A DNA stretch of 64,000 nt from Corythucha ciliata (GCA_038030265.1 CM075938.1:17523009-17587008); one strand, 5' to 3'; shown: positions 46,891 to 58,775, counted from the first letter of the stretch. Notes: generated by a model not told the origin, from the sequence alone. Numbers and translations: made by a program.

Positions 46891-48799
46891 CCTCTGACGG
46901 TTTGCACAAGTCTGGTCGTCCTTCTCTTCGGGACATTGTCACGCGTTCGTTCGCGTGGTTCAGTTTATTTGTCGAGGACAAGACTTACTGACTTGACAAG
47001 GTGACACAACCGTCCGACCGCCGTTGATCCAGGCGGCTAAGGTGCATTTTTTCAAGAGGGGTGCGGGGCACAAAGATGCTCCACGCCCCTTGTTTTCATT
47101 CAGTCATTCTTTAAGTTGAATGAACAATAATAAGACGAGCCAACTACAGCTAATGTTTTTGAGCCCAAGAATTTTGTGAATTTGGCTCATTTGAGTACCA
47201 GAAAATTTGCTATCCAAAACTGGCACAATTTTGTTGAGTACTTACTCAACAATTATTATTGTGCCACGAATTCTGTTTTTCGTCCTCAAAATCACTAATT
47301 TTGCAATAGAACCGGTTTTTATGGCTGCATTTTGGAGATGGCACAACACTGCTGGTGAGATAGTGTTGACGTTTTTCTGCCCAAAGCTATTCCAATGGCG
47401 TCTCTTCATGGAGCTATTTAAGTCAAGAAGCAATCAAATAATCTAAAAACGAGCCATGACGTCACCGAATCGTGGATTTCTTTCAAGTTTCTAATCCCTT
47501 TCTAATGTATCTAGCAAATTTTCATGTATTTCAATCACCAGACCCAAAAATTTCAACGTCACAAAGTTCAAAATCGTTAAAGGCGCGGTAACATATTTTT
47601 CAACGCTCCGGCAATGACGCTCTTTTGTTTTCAAGTGAAAAGAACGTCATTTACCTATACACGCGTCGCGAATAACTTGTTAATATCGTGAATTACACTC
47701 GAAAACAGTAAATTTCATCGGTGTCGAGAATTAAAGCGACGAAATGAGTTTGAAACTTTGTGTCTCTTCACTGTCATTCTGTCCCTCTCTCCAACGTCAG
47801 TATATTGTCACCCTCTAAAACGTTGTTTGCTTTTAGGAGCAAGTAGAATCCTCTCCCCCCACCCGCACATTCTATGCCTCGAAACTGAAGAGTCACAGGC
47901 AGAGAGAGAGAGAGAGTGAGCGAGAGAGAGGAGACTAATATGATTTCTAATTTTAGATTGCGTTGCCTTTAATGTTACATTACAGGTACACGGGGCTTCA
48001 GTTTTTGTTAGGGGGGGGGGGTCGTTAGCGATTTTCCTTGAACTTCTGTTGAAAAGGACAGATATTTCAATTGAAATAAAATCGATTTAAGCTACGTTTC
48101 ACCTTCGGTATTTACGTAATTGATGAGTTTCTCGATAAACCGTGATGAAATACGTCTATAAATAACTTTGCATTCATACCGTTATATCTTGATGGGATTT
48201 TTCACATTTATATCGTGTACGATCATGTTAAGAGGGAAACGATACGCCCTTTTTTTTTCTTTTTCACGGAAAATGGTGGGAAGGAAGATGAGAAGGAAAG
48301 ATAAACATTTCGCGTGATTTAAGTTTGAAAAAGGACACAATTTTAAGGGGGTTTCTTGCGGGCGCATGTCCCTGATACAAATGAAACACGGGGGGCGGAG
48401 GTCCCTTCAAGAATGAGGCAGTTTGCTTTTACGTGTCCGACGCTATACATTGTATCTTTCCAGTTTTCGCGTTATCCTAGCTCGATGCATCGTACAGAGA
48501 TATTTGACGTAATTTCATCCGTATTTTATTTACAGGAATTTTGATGGAAGGGGAATTTTTTTTTTTTATTTTATTTTTTATTTAACGAATAAATGAAATT
48601 GGCGGCGTTTTCGTAGCATTTTATTTTATTGTCAAGATTAATTTCTGCGTGGACGTAATGACGAACGCCTCCCCGCTGAGTCATCATACCGGCCGTGAGT
48701 AGGAGTGGTGAAGGGGGAGGTTTTGGTTGTTGAACAGGAGGAGGAGGAGGAGGAGGTTGCCGTGGGGACAAAATCATAAAATTAATAATTTATAAGTCA
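46891..48799. other. Non-coding stretch
   Basis: GA-rich microsatellite near 47905-47930, a G-run near 48010, a T-run near 48558 and (AGG)n near 48737-48756. No supported gene. Confidence 0.4.
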
Positions 48800-49016
48800 A
48801 TGGACTGGTCGGAGATCTCTTGTACTCTGAAGAGCCTGCCGGGACTAATCAGACGGAAAATGGAAAGCCCTACGAGACGGGTGTTCGGCGGTGATGACGA
48901 AGGGACGACAATGACAGGCCCCGTGACCACGCCGCAGAACTCGCCGAGAAGGGCGCCGTCTTTGAAAAAAAAGGAATCGGCGACTCTTCGTTTAGAAGGC
49001 GCAACATACACAATAG
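48800..49016 (+). CDS. Putative exon of an unrecognised Ser/Thr-rich protein
   Basis: ATG at 48800 in the context TCAATGG opens 72 codons, up to a good GT donor (ATAG/GTATGA) at 49017. It contains KSLPGLIRRKMESPTRRVF, TTPQNSPRRAPSLKKK and ESATLRLEGATYT. SPTR, TPQ and NSPRR sites suggest a disordered, phosphorylatable region. No family recognised and no partner exon found. The minus-strand frame over it is a shadow. Confidence 0.4.
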
Positions 49017-50495
49017 GTATGAATTTGATTTTTGATTGTTTGTTTGTTTAATAAAATTCGTTTGGTATAACTCAAAGAGAAAATTATCTGGTGAGGGGGG
49101 AGGGGATGTAATTCGATGACCAATCCAGAAAATATTTTACTACAGAATCGATGAAGCCATCAGCCTGAGAACACGTTTAAAAGCCATTTAACTAATGGAA
49201 GCAGGAAGGGAGGTCTAGCCCAACAAATTACTTACCTAACACACAAGCAAGCATACTGGCCTGTTGAAAAATAAATAATCTCTCATTAAAGTTGTTGCTC
49301 TCCCCAGAATCTTACGACCCCTGGCCGTAACGTAATTTTCAGGTTCAGAGCTTTTATTTTTGTCTCGAAAGGGACCCCATCAAAAACATTTTATATTAGT
49401 TTGTAAGGAAGTCGAAAGGGCAGAGTCATTCATCATCGAATATTGACACATGGGAGGGGGGATCACCCCCTTATGAGGGAAACTTTTGCTCTCTCAAAGT
49501 CTGGCGTATGTGCCCTTAATAGTTGAATCATTCAACTGAACGAATAATGCAAGTTTTAATTATTTTTATTTTTGGAAGCGAATCCATTTTTGAGCCCTGT
49601 TAATTGATTAAAATGTTCGAAGTCCGTTGCAAACGTCACATCCTGAGTTGCTCTCCGATCAAATTCCCCAGACAATCAAGTGGTCTTGTTACGCTCTATC
49701 AATAATTAAAAGCTACAAAATGTTTGAAAACGCTCGGCAGGGCAACGAAGGGACTTTGGATAAGGGAAGATCGTTCCCAATTAAAGAGCTCCGAGACTCT
49801 CCGGTTAATGACTTACCGAATTATTAATTTGCAAGGACGAAGTATCGCTTTCACTGTTATATTCGCTCCCCCATACTAACATAATGTAACATCCACGCCA
49901 TATGGGTGAGTGTGATTTTAATCAGGGTAAATAAACTCGAATTTATAATACGATAATATCGCTTTATCTGCCCTGATACAAGCGATATGAAGTCGCATAT
50001 CGATTCATCCGTTACAAGTTAGAGGCATAAAGGGAGGCATATAATCTGTGCGAAGGGTCTAGCTCCGATGAGAAAGTGGTGAAGCGGGGTTGAATCGACT
50101 GGCAGATGTGCAGGACTGATAAGCTGAAGGGACTGATTCAGCTTTTCCGCTGCCGTAACGAAGGGTTTTCTGAGAAAGGTCACTGGATTTGTATGGCCGC
50201 CTCACATCTCCACTCCCCCCCCCCCGATAATTACATTCGCATTATGACACAAAAGTATACCAACCGCATTGCCGAGTATCAGGGCCCGAAGAATACCTCA
50301 CAGCAAAACAAATTCATCGCGAATGATCACCCTAGGGGAACAAAATGAGAATGTTTCACAGGAAAAGCAGCATGAAACTGCGACTTACAAGGCTCGCCAG
50401 TTGCCTTGTAAGTCATTCCAATGCCAATTTCACTTATGAGACCTTCTGCAAATCACATTCACACCCCCAATTTGGTGACCCAATTTCAAACGGTT
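49017..50495. other. Non-coding stretch
   Basis: No gene recognised. A C-run lies near 50215, and a short inverted pair around CTTACAAGG / CCTTGTAAG near 50385-50410. Confidence 0.4.
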
Positions 50496-50700
50496 AGCTC
50501 GAATTAAAACCAATTCGTCTGGAATGAACTGTTTCGTCTCCCAGGTGGTCTTTTGTGGTGAGCGAAGCCCGCGAAATCGGGTTCAACGATATCCAAATCG
50601 GTAAAATTTGGGTTTGGGCATAAGGCCAACCACACGAAAATGATTTTTTTAAAGTGTCAAATCGGAGTTTGGGTTTAAATAAGTAGTGTAAAAGCATTTC
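50496..50700 (-). repeat. Family D units, reverse orientation
   Basis: Units such as GCGAAGCCCGCGAAATCGGG and GTAAAATTTGGGTTTGGGC. Confidence 0.5.
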
Positions 50701-50929
50701 AGGGACTCTAGTGGTACCGATAAAGGGGCGAGAGGGACGGAGTGCCTCCGAGCGCCCTTTGGATGGGGCCCCCGAAAACCTTATTGATGAAATAATGGAG
50801 AGTTTTAGGTTGATAAGGTGTGAAAGTGTAAAGAATATGTGGTCGACTAGATTTTTTCAATAAGCACCATATAGAATCCCTTTCCTACACGAAAACATAT
50901 AAGTAAAAATCACTGACTCATTTTTAAAA

Positions 50930-53150
50930 TTGAGAAACACCGCTAATTCGTGTCGGAAATTGGGAAAAGAAGTTCTTTGGTGGGTAAAATTGAGAAATAC
51001 GGTAATTCGCGGCCAAAATTTAGATATAGCTGTACAATTGGCGGTTAACATTGAGAAAAAGCGCTAGTTCGTGACAGAAATTTGAGAAAGAGCGTTCATA
51101 TACGAATAAAATTGCAAAAACAAGCACTGATTCACGGATGAAATTGAGGACGAACGCTAATTCACGCCTGAAATTGAGAAAAAGTGCTCTTCCGTATAGC
51201 TGTTATTGAGAAAAAACGCAAATTTCCAGCTTAAATTGAGATAAACCTCGCCAACTCCGCGTTACGAAAATTAAGGCCGTATTTCTGCACCAATTGTGGA
51301 CTTCAAGGGCTCATTTGAATCTTCAGAAAATTTCGCACAACCTTGCGATCTTGCTTTCCTAAATAAGTCGTCGAAAGAGTGTGAATTTTCAAGGTAAAAG
51401 TTTGTGTGCGCTTTACGGTTATTTTAGGGATGAAATATGAAAGAAAAAGGAAGATCGTACGGTTGTGCCGAATTTCCTGAAGATTTAAAAGAGCCCTTGA
51501 AGTCCACGATTCGTGCAGAAATACGACGGTAATTTCCGTAACGCGGAGTAGGCGAGGTACGATTGGAGGGGGGTCGAGGAATCACATGTACAACTCCCCC
51601 TTAAGATAGTTGATGAAAACGCTAATTCGCAGGATATAGAATTGGGAATAATTATGCGCCAATTCGATCCTGAATGGTATAAAAAGCGTTCATTCGCTAC
51701 ACTAATTTGCGGACTCTTGCGGGGAAACTTCGTGGCTAAAAGTTTATAAAATGCGCCGACTCGATGCTAAAATGGAGAAAAACGCTGATTTCACGGGGTT
51801 CATTCACTCCTAAAACTCTAACTCCATAATATAATGACCATTTTGCGCAGCGTTGCCAACTGACATTTTGATTTTCCTGTACATATCGAAATTTCGTCGC
51901 GTGCCTAGGTAATGGCGTGTTGTGTGGGCAGGCATACCCGCGCCCCTCTTCATAGGGCGCCCATTAAAAGAAATTTTAGGTTTTATGTTCTTAATTTTCG
52001 GAACGAAATTCCGAAAAATACGCTCATCCGATGATAACATTGAGAACAAGTTGAAGACTCGTGGTCTACGGATGGCTCTTTTACGAATAAAATGTAGAAA
52101 ACCCGCTTACACACTGTCCACAGGGCAAGTTCATGGCTAAAATGGAGAAAAGGCAGTAATTCATGACCAAAAATAGTAAAAATCGCTCATATACGGCTAA
52201 AATAGAGAAAACGCTATTTCACAGAAAAAAGAACACAAAAAAGCCGAAAAACGCTAATTCGGGGTTTTTGGAGGCCACATACCTTGCCTAAATATACAAA
52301 AAATCAGTAATTCGTGGTCAGAAATCAATAAACCGCTGCTAAAATTGGGAAAAAGTGCTAATTCATGGCGAAAACTGAGAAATATCCTATTTATTAGCAC
52401 GCATGAATCGAGAAAACGCCTATTCGCAGTTTTTTGTAGTACACTTTACCACTTCGGATGAGAAAAGCGCTCATTCACTGCTAAAACCGGAAAAAAGCGC
52501 TAATTCGCGTCTAGGATTTATGAAAAAGCTCTCATTTGCAGCTGTAATTGAGGGGGAAAAAATGCTAAATCGTAGCTAATATTGAGAAAATGCGTTAATT
52601 TCCTGCGGATTCGTGTTCTAAAGGTTCTGAAACGTGAAAAAAATGTACTATGACCCATATGTGTGACTTTCAGGGCGAGACCAATAATGAATTTTTTGAA
52701 TGAAATGAACTAAAACGCTAATCCCGGCTAAAATTGAGGAAAACAGCTTCAGCTGTTCATTGAGAAAAAACGACATTGAGAAAAAACGAGTCCGAGAAAA
52801 AAGTCTGCTAATTCAGGGGTTTTCGATGCAACTTGAAGAGCAAAATGCTGACTCAAAAGGGATTGTTGGAGGCTATTAAAATTGAGAAATTCGTTAATGT
52901 GCTGTTCTTGGGGCAAGTCCCAGGTTAAAATGAAGAAAAATCGCTAATTTCGATAATTCGCGAAAAAAAAAAATATATATCGAGAGAATGCCAATTCGAA
53001 GTTTTTGATGGTAGCTTTGTGGCTTTGGGAAAAAGCGCCAATTCATGATGGCGGCTAAAATGTCAAAAAACCGCTAATTTGCGGTTGAAATTGAGATAAA
53101 ACGCTGTGTAATGAATAAAAATAACGCTTGGATAAAGCGCTCACTCTCTT
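50930..53150 (+). repeat. Diverged tandem array, family A (about 30-bp period)
   Basis: The longest array in the window, with dozens of units reading AAAATTGAGAAAAAGCGC then TAATTCGCGGCT. It is interrupted at 51246-51600 by a TTAA hairpin element. Unit phase varies and divergence is high, so the units are not recently homogenised. Confidence 0.82.
51246..51600. mobile_element. TTAA-flanked hairpin element, nested in family A array
   Basis: Arms share AACTCCGCGTTACG, CGTATTTCTGCAC, TTGAAGTCCAC and TTCCTGAAGATT. The right end GTACAACTCCCCC stops at TTAA (51601-51604). The left end lacks the outer 35 bp or so. Related to 13081 and 39407. Confidence 0.75.
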
Positions 53151-53289
53151 GGTTAAATAATCAGAATTTATAATTATAAAAATAATTGAGCGATTCAGAA
53201 ATTCCTTTACAAACATTTGTCATCCTTTGGGCCGAACTCCCACGTCTTGATGAATAGCCAAGAAATGCCTTCATCCAGTGCCAAAAAAC

Positions 53290-53600
53290 TGCTAAATTGT
53301 AATTTTCGAGTCGGAATATTCTAAACATTGTGAGTTTATAGCCTTGATATTCCGATAATTGCAAGTTTCCGGAATTTTTTTTTGTGGTTGTGGAACTTGG
53401 GCTAGCCGGTGACGTCAGCTCCAAACCACAGCCATTAAAATAAAATGGCATCCACGACAGTGCCCACATTGTTACGAATAACCGTAAAATTGCAACATTT
53501 TCCATAAGCTAAATATCTGTAAAATTGGAAGTTTCCCGAACAAATATTTGTGAAATTGCAAGTTTCTGGTCTTGATATGGACATAATTGTAATGTTCAGA
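53290..53600. repeat. Family E units
   Basis: Units such as GTAATTTTCGAGTCGGAATA and GTGAAATTGCAAGTTTCTGG at about 40 bp. They parallel 32580-32760. Confidence 0.5.
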
Positions 53601-54111
53601 GCTTTTTTTAAGTGACGCTGAGCACGATGAAGGCAGTAAACATTATCCTAGGAGGAGTTACACGTTTTAGAACCACCAAGTCAGGATATTTAAGAATACA
53701 TTTCCGATTATATGAACTAGCATCCATGTTCTGAGTTTAAATATTTGGCTTTGAAGTACAAATGCCTGTTTACGGTGATCAGTTAGCCAGTTTTTTGTCG
53801 GCAAATAATAGTTTTTCTGACCTAAAATTATTGATTATTCATTCTCTTCCATCGAGAACTTGTATTGCCTTATCGTTTCAAAGCTTCTAACAGATGGGTA
53901 AATATTGAGAAAACGGCCCCAGGAAATTACCACAACTGTAAACTTTTAGGCTGGAGAAAGTGTACCCTTTGCTCGCCCCTAGTCAAGGCCCACAGGCCAC
54001 ACCCAATTGATGCGAAATAAAAAAAATCATTAGCAAAACTTTTTTTAATCAACATCCCTGGAATTTCAACGCAAATTCGATACTCGCCAGTCGTTGTGGT
54101 AAATTCAGAAC
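53601..54111. other. Unique-looking sequence before the Penelope-like insertion
   Basis: No gene or repeat recognised. It ends in the left copy of the 12-bp target duplication. Confidence 0.45.
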
Positions 54112-54481
54112 TCAAGAAAGTTATTACTGGAAATTTGTCGGGATTACTCGGCCAAAAAAAGAAGAAATGATGGTTCAGTAGAACATCAGTCCGATATATA
54201 TTTCGGGTGTATCACACCCCTCTTCAGTCTACAGCAGAAAAACCAACAACAACCGGTTACGGCACTGTATGGGCATTACTTAATCGTTTAGAATAAAACA
54301 ATAACCATACCTTAATAATTCTTAAAGAAGATAAATTATTGAAGGAGAACACCTCCTCTGTCGAAAAAAACCCATAAGGTGAGCCTAGAAAACCACGAAA
54401 TTCTTAATTATTAATTAATTATAATGAAAGTTAAAACGAATTTACCCTTTAACAATAACATGTAGCGTGAAGATTACCACT

Positions 54482-56926
54482 TCACCGGACTCTGGTCGAA
54501 AAATGAGTCATTATCTCACCACTCACTCCTCCCGTAGGTGGAGACCGCGCAGGTACGAGAGTATTAACTGCGTTAATGACACCGTTAAAGCGGCAATTAA
54601 ACTCCAAAGAGTCTCTATTCAAATTGACAGAAGAAGGACACAGCCTAACGTGAAGTGACTCAGAAATAAGTCTTCTGTTCAATACCTTTTCTCGGCTCAA
54701 TACGCGAGCTTTGCTGAAATCAAACATATGTCCTGCATCTCTCGTATGTTTGACGAGTCCTGAAGTCACCTCCTCATTCTTAAGCGAGTTACGGTGTTGA
54801 CTTAGACGTGTTTTTAAATACTGTTTAGTTTGGCCGATGTATTTTTTGTCACAGCCGGAGGCACCACAAGGAACCTCGTACACAACGTGGGTCGCCTGCT
54901 CCAACTTCGCCGGATCTTTCAGCCGCGAATAAAACCTATCAATCTTGTTGTCGGGCCTCATTCCAAAGTTGATGTGAACTTTTTTAGACGCACCACGAAG
55001 ACATTTTGTGACTCTTTCCGTAACCCCTTTTACATACGTAAAGGGAAAGAAAACTTTGGGTACCACTTGTGGTGTTCCTTCTAGGCGTTCTTCCGCACGA
55101 CGAGGTTCTTCGGTTCTTCTAGTGGCAGATGTTTCTCCTGATGCGGCGCATGCTGCAATCAGTGACATCGGGTAGCCATTGTCCCTCAATAGCGCTGACG
55201 CTCGCTCAAAGCTACGGTGGAGAAACTCTGGTGATGACAACTTCCTGGCCCGTGAGATCAGATTGGCTGCTGTGTTAACTTTTTGATAGTAGGGGTGGCA
55301 GCTGTCGAAATTAAGAAGTCTTCCAGAGCTAAGCGGTTTCGAGTACCAACAATGCGCTATTGTATTACTGCTAGTCCTTGTTACGAAAGTGTCCAGAAAC
55401 GGAACCCCCGTAATTCCATTCCACGACGACTCTCTCTCTACCGTGAACCGTAGCCCCGGGTGATAGGAATTGAAGGCCTCAAGTACCTCATCCACACTCC
55501 CTTCTTCCAGCGAAATCCAAAGATCATCGACATATTTTCTGACATTGCTGACTTTGCAGCCCAACCTGGGAACCACAAGATTGAGAAGATCATTCATGAC
55601 CAACGCACTCATGTCCGGGCCAAGACACGAACCCATCGCAAGGCCGTCCAATTGTACATAAAACCTGCCGTTAAATTGAAAATAAGAAGACCTCGCACAT
55701 CTTTCAACGGTCGTTAAAAATTCCTCCTTACTCAGAGTTGTGTGTGGTGAAATGGAGCTATCCCAGGCATTCCCTAAAATTTCCATGCAGCGCTGGATGG
55801 GCGTGTTGGTAAATAAGCTTTGAACGTCGAAAGATACCATGATGTGACTCGGAGGAAGGACTACACCTTGGGTCTCCCTTACAAAAGCAAAGGAATCCGT
55901 TACATCATAACGCCCAGCTCTACTCACCTTCTGGATAAGGGGTAGTAAGTACCGGCTAATGTTGTTTGCAGGAGCCTGGACGCTACTGATGATGGGTCGA
56001 AAGGCCAGAGACGAAGCCCCCTGCGATGGATCCCATTTATGAATTTTGGGTAGCCCGTAGGCCATTGGGCACAGGCTGTTATGAGTTATTAGGCGTTTAT
56101 AAGTGCTGTCATCAATCATCTTCGAATTCTTCCACCTTGCAGCGACTGCGTTAAAATGTTCTTGCTCTTTCGATGTTATGTCACGTGCTAATGTTCTGTA
56201 CTTTTCAGCATCCGAGAATAGAGAGTCCACGCCCTTTACATATACATCTTTATCCAAAATAACGGTCGAATTACCCTTGTCAGACCTTGAAATAACTATT
56301 TGCTTATTGTCTTTAACATATTGTCTAGTAACACGCAACTTGGACAGAAAAGTGTTTGAGTAAACAGTATTCAGCTTACTCACCTTGTTATTAATACAAT
56401 GAATCTGATTTGTAAGAATGTTCGCCACTTTTGATCTGACTTCATCTCTTTCCTCATCTTCATCCCACACACTTCGAATCACACTCTCAGTATCCACGAG
56501 GAGCTTTGGTACCATCTGTTTAACGTTGGTCACATTAACACTAAACCCCGGTCCCAGCCCAAGTACATCAAGCACCTCACCTGGAACTTGTGTCGAAGAA
56601 ATATTTTTTACCCATTTCTCGTTACATTTAGGGTCAATAACTGTTACGCGAGCGTGGCCGGCTAACTCATGTTTACTACATCCATGCGCCTTGCTCACAA
56701 TCTTTTCAAACTTAGCAATTAATCTTTGTTTCTTAATACTAACCATACGCTCGAAAGAGATGTCTAAAGACGCAGAAATCCCACTAAAATCATTAACAGG
56801 AAGTAAGCGCTCAAGGTCAGATAAAAGTTTCCCTCTTTCTCTAATCAATTGATCCTTAGTTATACAACAAACTTTGATCTCTACGTTCAAAAGCTTTTGC
56901 TTGAAATCAGTTACAGCCTTATTAAG
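54482..56926 (-). CDS. Penelope-like reverse transcriptase / GIY-YIG endonuclease
   Basis: The frame is open for 802 codons from a TTG at 56890, and upstream to the junction at 56926 (PLNKAVTDFKQKLL). No ATG precedes residue 50, so the N-terminus was probably lost at the inversion. Positions are counted from the TTG. N-terminal SDKGNSTVILDKDVY lies at 203-217 and AYGLPKIHK at 277-285. RT motif A FDVQSLFTN has catalytic Asp355. Motif B is LAMGSCLGP (about 416) and motif C YVDD at 453-456. PFLDTF is near 498. The endonuclease follows at 669-750: VYEVPC, CGASGC, KKYIGQT (682-688), Arg695 and Glu744. No stop or frameshift interrupts it. The protein copies element RNA at a nicked target. The endonuclease places it with the GIY-YIG-bearing canonical Penelope-like group. 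Confidence 0.92.
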   Translation of the reverse strand, partial: LNKAVTDFKQKLLNVEIKVCCITKDQLIRERGKLLSDLERLLPVNDFSGISASLDISFERMVSIKKQRLIAKFEKIVSKAHGCSKHELAGHARVTVIDPKCNEKWVKNISSTQVPGEVLDVLGLGPGFSVNVTNVKQMVPKLLVDTESVIRSVWDEDEERDEVRSKVANILTNQIHCINNKVSKLNTVYSNTFLSKLRVTRQYVKDNKQIVISRSDKGNSTVILDKDVYVKGVDSLFSDAEKYRTLARDITSKEQEHFNAVAARWKNSKMIDDSTYKRLITHNSLCPMAYGLPKIHKWDPSQGASSLAFRPIISSVQAPANNISRYLLPLIQKVSRAGRYDVTDSFAFVRETQGVVLPPSHIMVSFDVQSLFTNTPIQRCMEILGNAWDSSISPHTTLSKEEFLTTVERCARSSYFQFNGRFYVQLDGLAMGSCLGPDMSALVMNDLLNLVVPRLGCKVSNVRKYVDDLWISLEEGSVDEVLEAFNSYHPGLRFTVERESSWNGITGVPFLDTFVTRTSSNTIAHCWYSKPLSSGRLLNFDSCHPYYQKVNTAANLISRARKLSSPEFLHRSFERASALLRDNGYPMSLIAACAASGETSATRRTEEPRRAEERLEGTPQVVPKVFFPFTYVKGVTERVTKCLRGASKKVHINFGMRPDNKIDRFYSRLKDPAKLEQATHVVYEVPCGASGCDKKYIGQTKQYLKTRLSQHRNSLKNEEVTSGLVKHTRDAGHMFDFSKARVLSREKVLNRRLISESLHVRLCPSSVNLNRDSLEFNCRFNGVINAVNTLVPARSPPTGGVSGEIMTHFSTRVR

Positions 56927-58374
56927 AGGTGAGTAGAGCTGGGCGTTATGATGTAACGGATTCCTTTGCTTTTGTAAGGGAGACCCAAGGTGTAGTCCTT
57001 CCTCCGAGTCACATCATGGTATCTTTCGACGTTCAAAGCTTATTTACCAACACGCCCATCCAGCGCTGCATGGAAATTTTAGGGAATGCCTGGGATAGCT
57101 CCATTTCACCACACACAACTCTGAGTAAGGAGGAATTTTTAACGACCGTTGAAAGATGTGCGAGGTCTTCTTATTTTCAATTTAACGGCAGGTTTTATGT
57201 ACAATTGGACGGCCTTGCGATGGGTTCGTGTCTTGGCCCGGACATGAGTGCGTTGGTCATGAATGATCTTCTCAATCTTGTGGTTCCCAGGTTGGGCTGC
57301 AAAGTCAGCAATGTCAGAAAATATGTCGATGATCTTTGGATTTCGCTGGAAGAAGGGAGTGTGGATGAGGTACTTGAGGCCTTCAATTCCTATCACCCGG
57401 GGCTACGGTTCACGGTAGAGAGAGAGTCGTCGTGGAATGGAATTACGGGGGTTCCGTTTCTGGACACTTTCGTAACAAGGACTAGCAGTAATACAATAGC
57501 GCATTGTTGGTACTCGAAACCGCTTAGCTCTGGAAGACTTCTTAATTTCGACAGCTGCCACCCCTACTATCAAAAAGTTAACACAGCAGCCAATCTGATC
57601 TCACGGGCCAGGAAGTTGTCATCACCAGAGTTTCTCCACCGTAGCTTTGAGCGAGCGTCAGCGCTATTGAGGGACAATGGCTACCCGATGTCACTGATTG
57701 CAGCATGCGCCGCATCAGGAGAAACATCTGCCACTAGAAGAACCGAAGAACCTCGTCGTGCGGAAGAACGCCTAGAAGGAACACCACAAGTGGTACCCAA
57801 AGTTTTCTTTCCCTTTACGTATGTAAAAGGGGTTACGGAAAGAGTCACAAAATGTCTTCGTGGTGCGTCTAAAAAAGTTCACATCAACTTTGGAATGAGG
57901 CCCGACAACAAGATTGATAGGTTTTATTCGCGGCTGAAAGATCCGGCGAAGTTGGAGCAGGCGACCCACGTTGTGTACGAGGTTCCTTGTGGTGCCTCCG
58001 GCTGTGACAAAAAATACATCGGCCAAACTAAACAGTATTTAAAAACACGTCTAAGTCAACACCGTAACTCGCTTAAGAATGAGGAGGTGACTTCAGGACT
58101 CGTCAAACATACGAGAGATGCAGGACATATGTTTGATTTCAGCAAAGCTCGCGTATTGAGCCGAGAAAAGGTATTGAACAGAAGACTTATTTCTGAGTCA
58201 CTTCACGTTAGGCTGTGTCCTTCTTCTGTCAATTTGAATAGAGACTCTTTGGAGTTTAATTGCCGCTTTAACGGTGTCATTAACGCAGTTAATACTCTCG
58301 TACCTGCGCGGTCTCCACCTACGGGAGGAGTGAGTGGTGAGATAATGACTCATTTTTCGACCAGAGTCCGGTGA
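56927..58374 (+). pseudogene. 5'-truncated second copy of the Penelope-like ORF
   Basis: From GTG at 56929 the frame gives 481 codons matching residues 322-802 of the opposite-strand copy. The GTG is an internal Val codon, and TAA lies two codons upstream, so this is not a genuine start. The RT finger region is missing, while motifs A-C and the whole GIY-YIG domain are intact. Loss of the N-terminal RT region should make it inactive on its own. Confidence 0.9.
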
Positions 58375-58628
58375 AGTGGTAATCTTCACGCTACATGTTA
58401 TTGTTAAAGGGTAAATTCGTTTTAACTTTCATTATAATTAATTAATAATTAAGAATTTCGTGGTTTTCTAGGCTCACCTTATGGGTTTTTTTCGACAGAG
58501 GAGGTGTTCTCCTTCAATAATTTATCTTCTTTAAGAATTATTAAGGTATGGTTATTGTTTTATTCTAAACGATTAAGTAATGCCCATACAGTGCCGTAAC
58601 CGGTTGTTGTTGGTTTTTCTGCTGTAGA

Positions 58629-58665
58629 CTGAAGAGGGGTGTGATACACCCGAAATATATATCGG
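58629..58665 (+). ncRNA. Hammerhead-like motif in Penelope-like element end
   Basis: CTGAAGA, then a hairpin GGGTGT-GAT-ACACCC, then GAAA, then TATATATC. This has the CUGANGA / stem II / GAAA order of a hammerhead. Only about 2 bp of stem I can be drawn (GA / TC), and one G is unpaired at stem II. It may be degenerate, or act only as a dimer. The mirror copy is at 54191-54227 on the minus strand. Confidence 0.4.
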
Positions 58666-58775
58666 ACTGATGTTCTACTGAACCATCATTTCTTCTTTTT
58701 TTGGCCGAGTAATCCCGACAAATTTCCAGTAATTACAAATATGCGGCCGACGAAGTCAAATTCTTCAAGAAAGTT

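Larger units (their letters stand above)
54112..58775. mobile_element. Penelope-like element with head-to-head inverted partial copy
   Basis: A minus-strand copy (54123 to about 56926) is joined at its 5' side to a 5'-truncated plus-strand copy (56927-58733). The shared arms 54123-55929 and 56927-58733 are each 1807 bp and encode the same 480 residues. The 997 bp between them is unique to the longer copy. TCAAGAAAGTTA occurs at 54112-54123 and 58764-58775, consistent with a 12-bp target duplication. About 30 bp (58734-58763) lies between the right arm and its duplication. Penelope insertions are known for inverted partial copies and short end extensions. Arm identity implies a very recent insertion. 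Confidence 0.9.

Noticed and set aside
50930..53150. CRISPR-like array of regular ~30-bp repeats
   Set aside because: Units are contiguous and diverged with no constant repeat alternating with unique spacers, and the genome is eukaryotic.
54830..58026. Antisense ORFs within both Penelope-like copies
   Set aside because: Exact mirror frames of the RT/endonuclease ORF; no independent evidence of coding.
56929..58374. Second ORF as an independent gene starting at GTG
   Set aside because: GTG is an internal Val codon of the full ORF and the copy lacks the first 321 residues.
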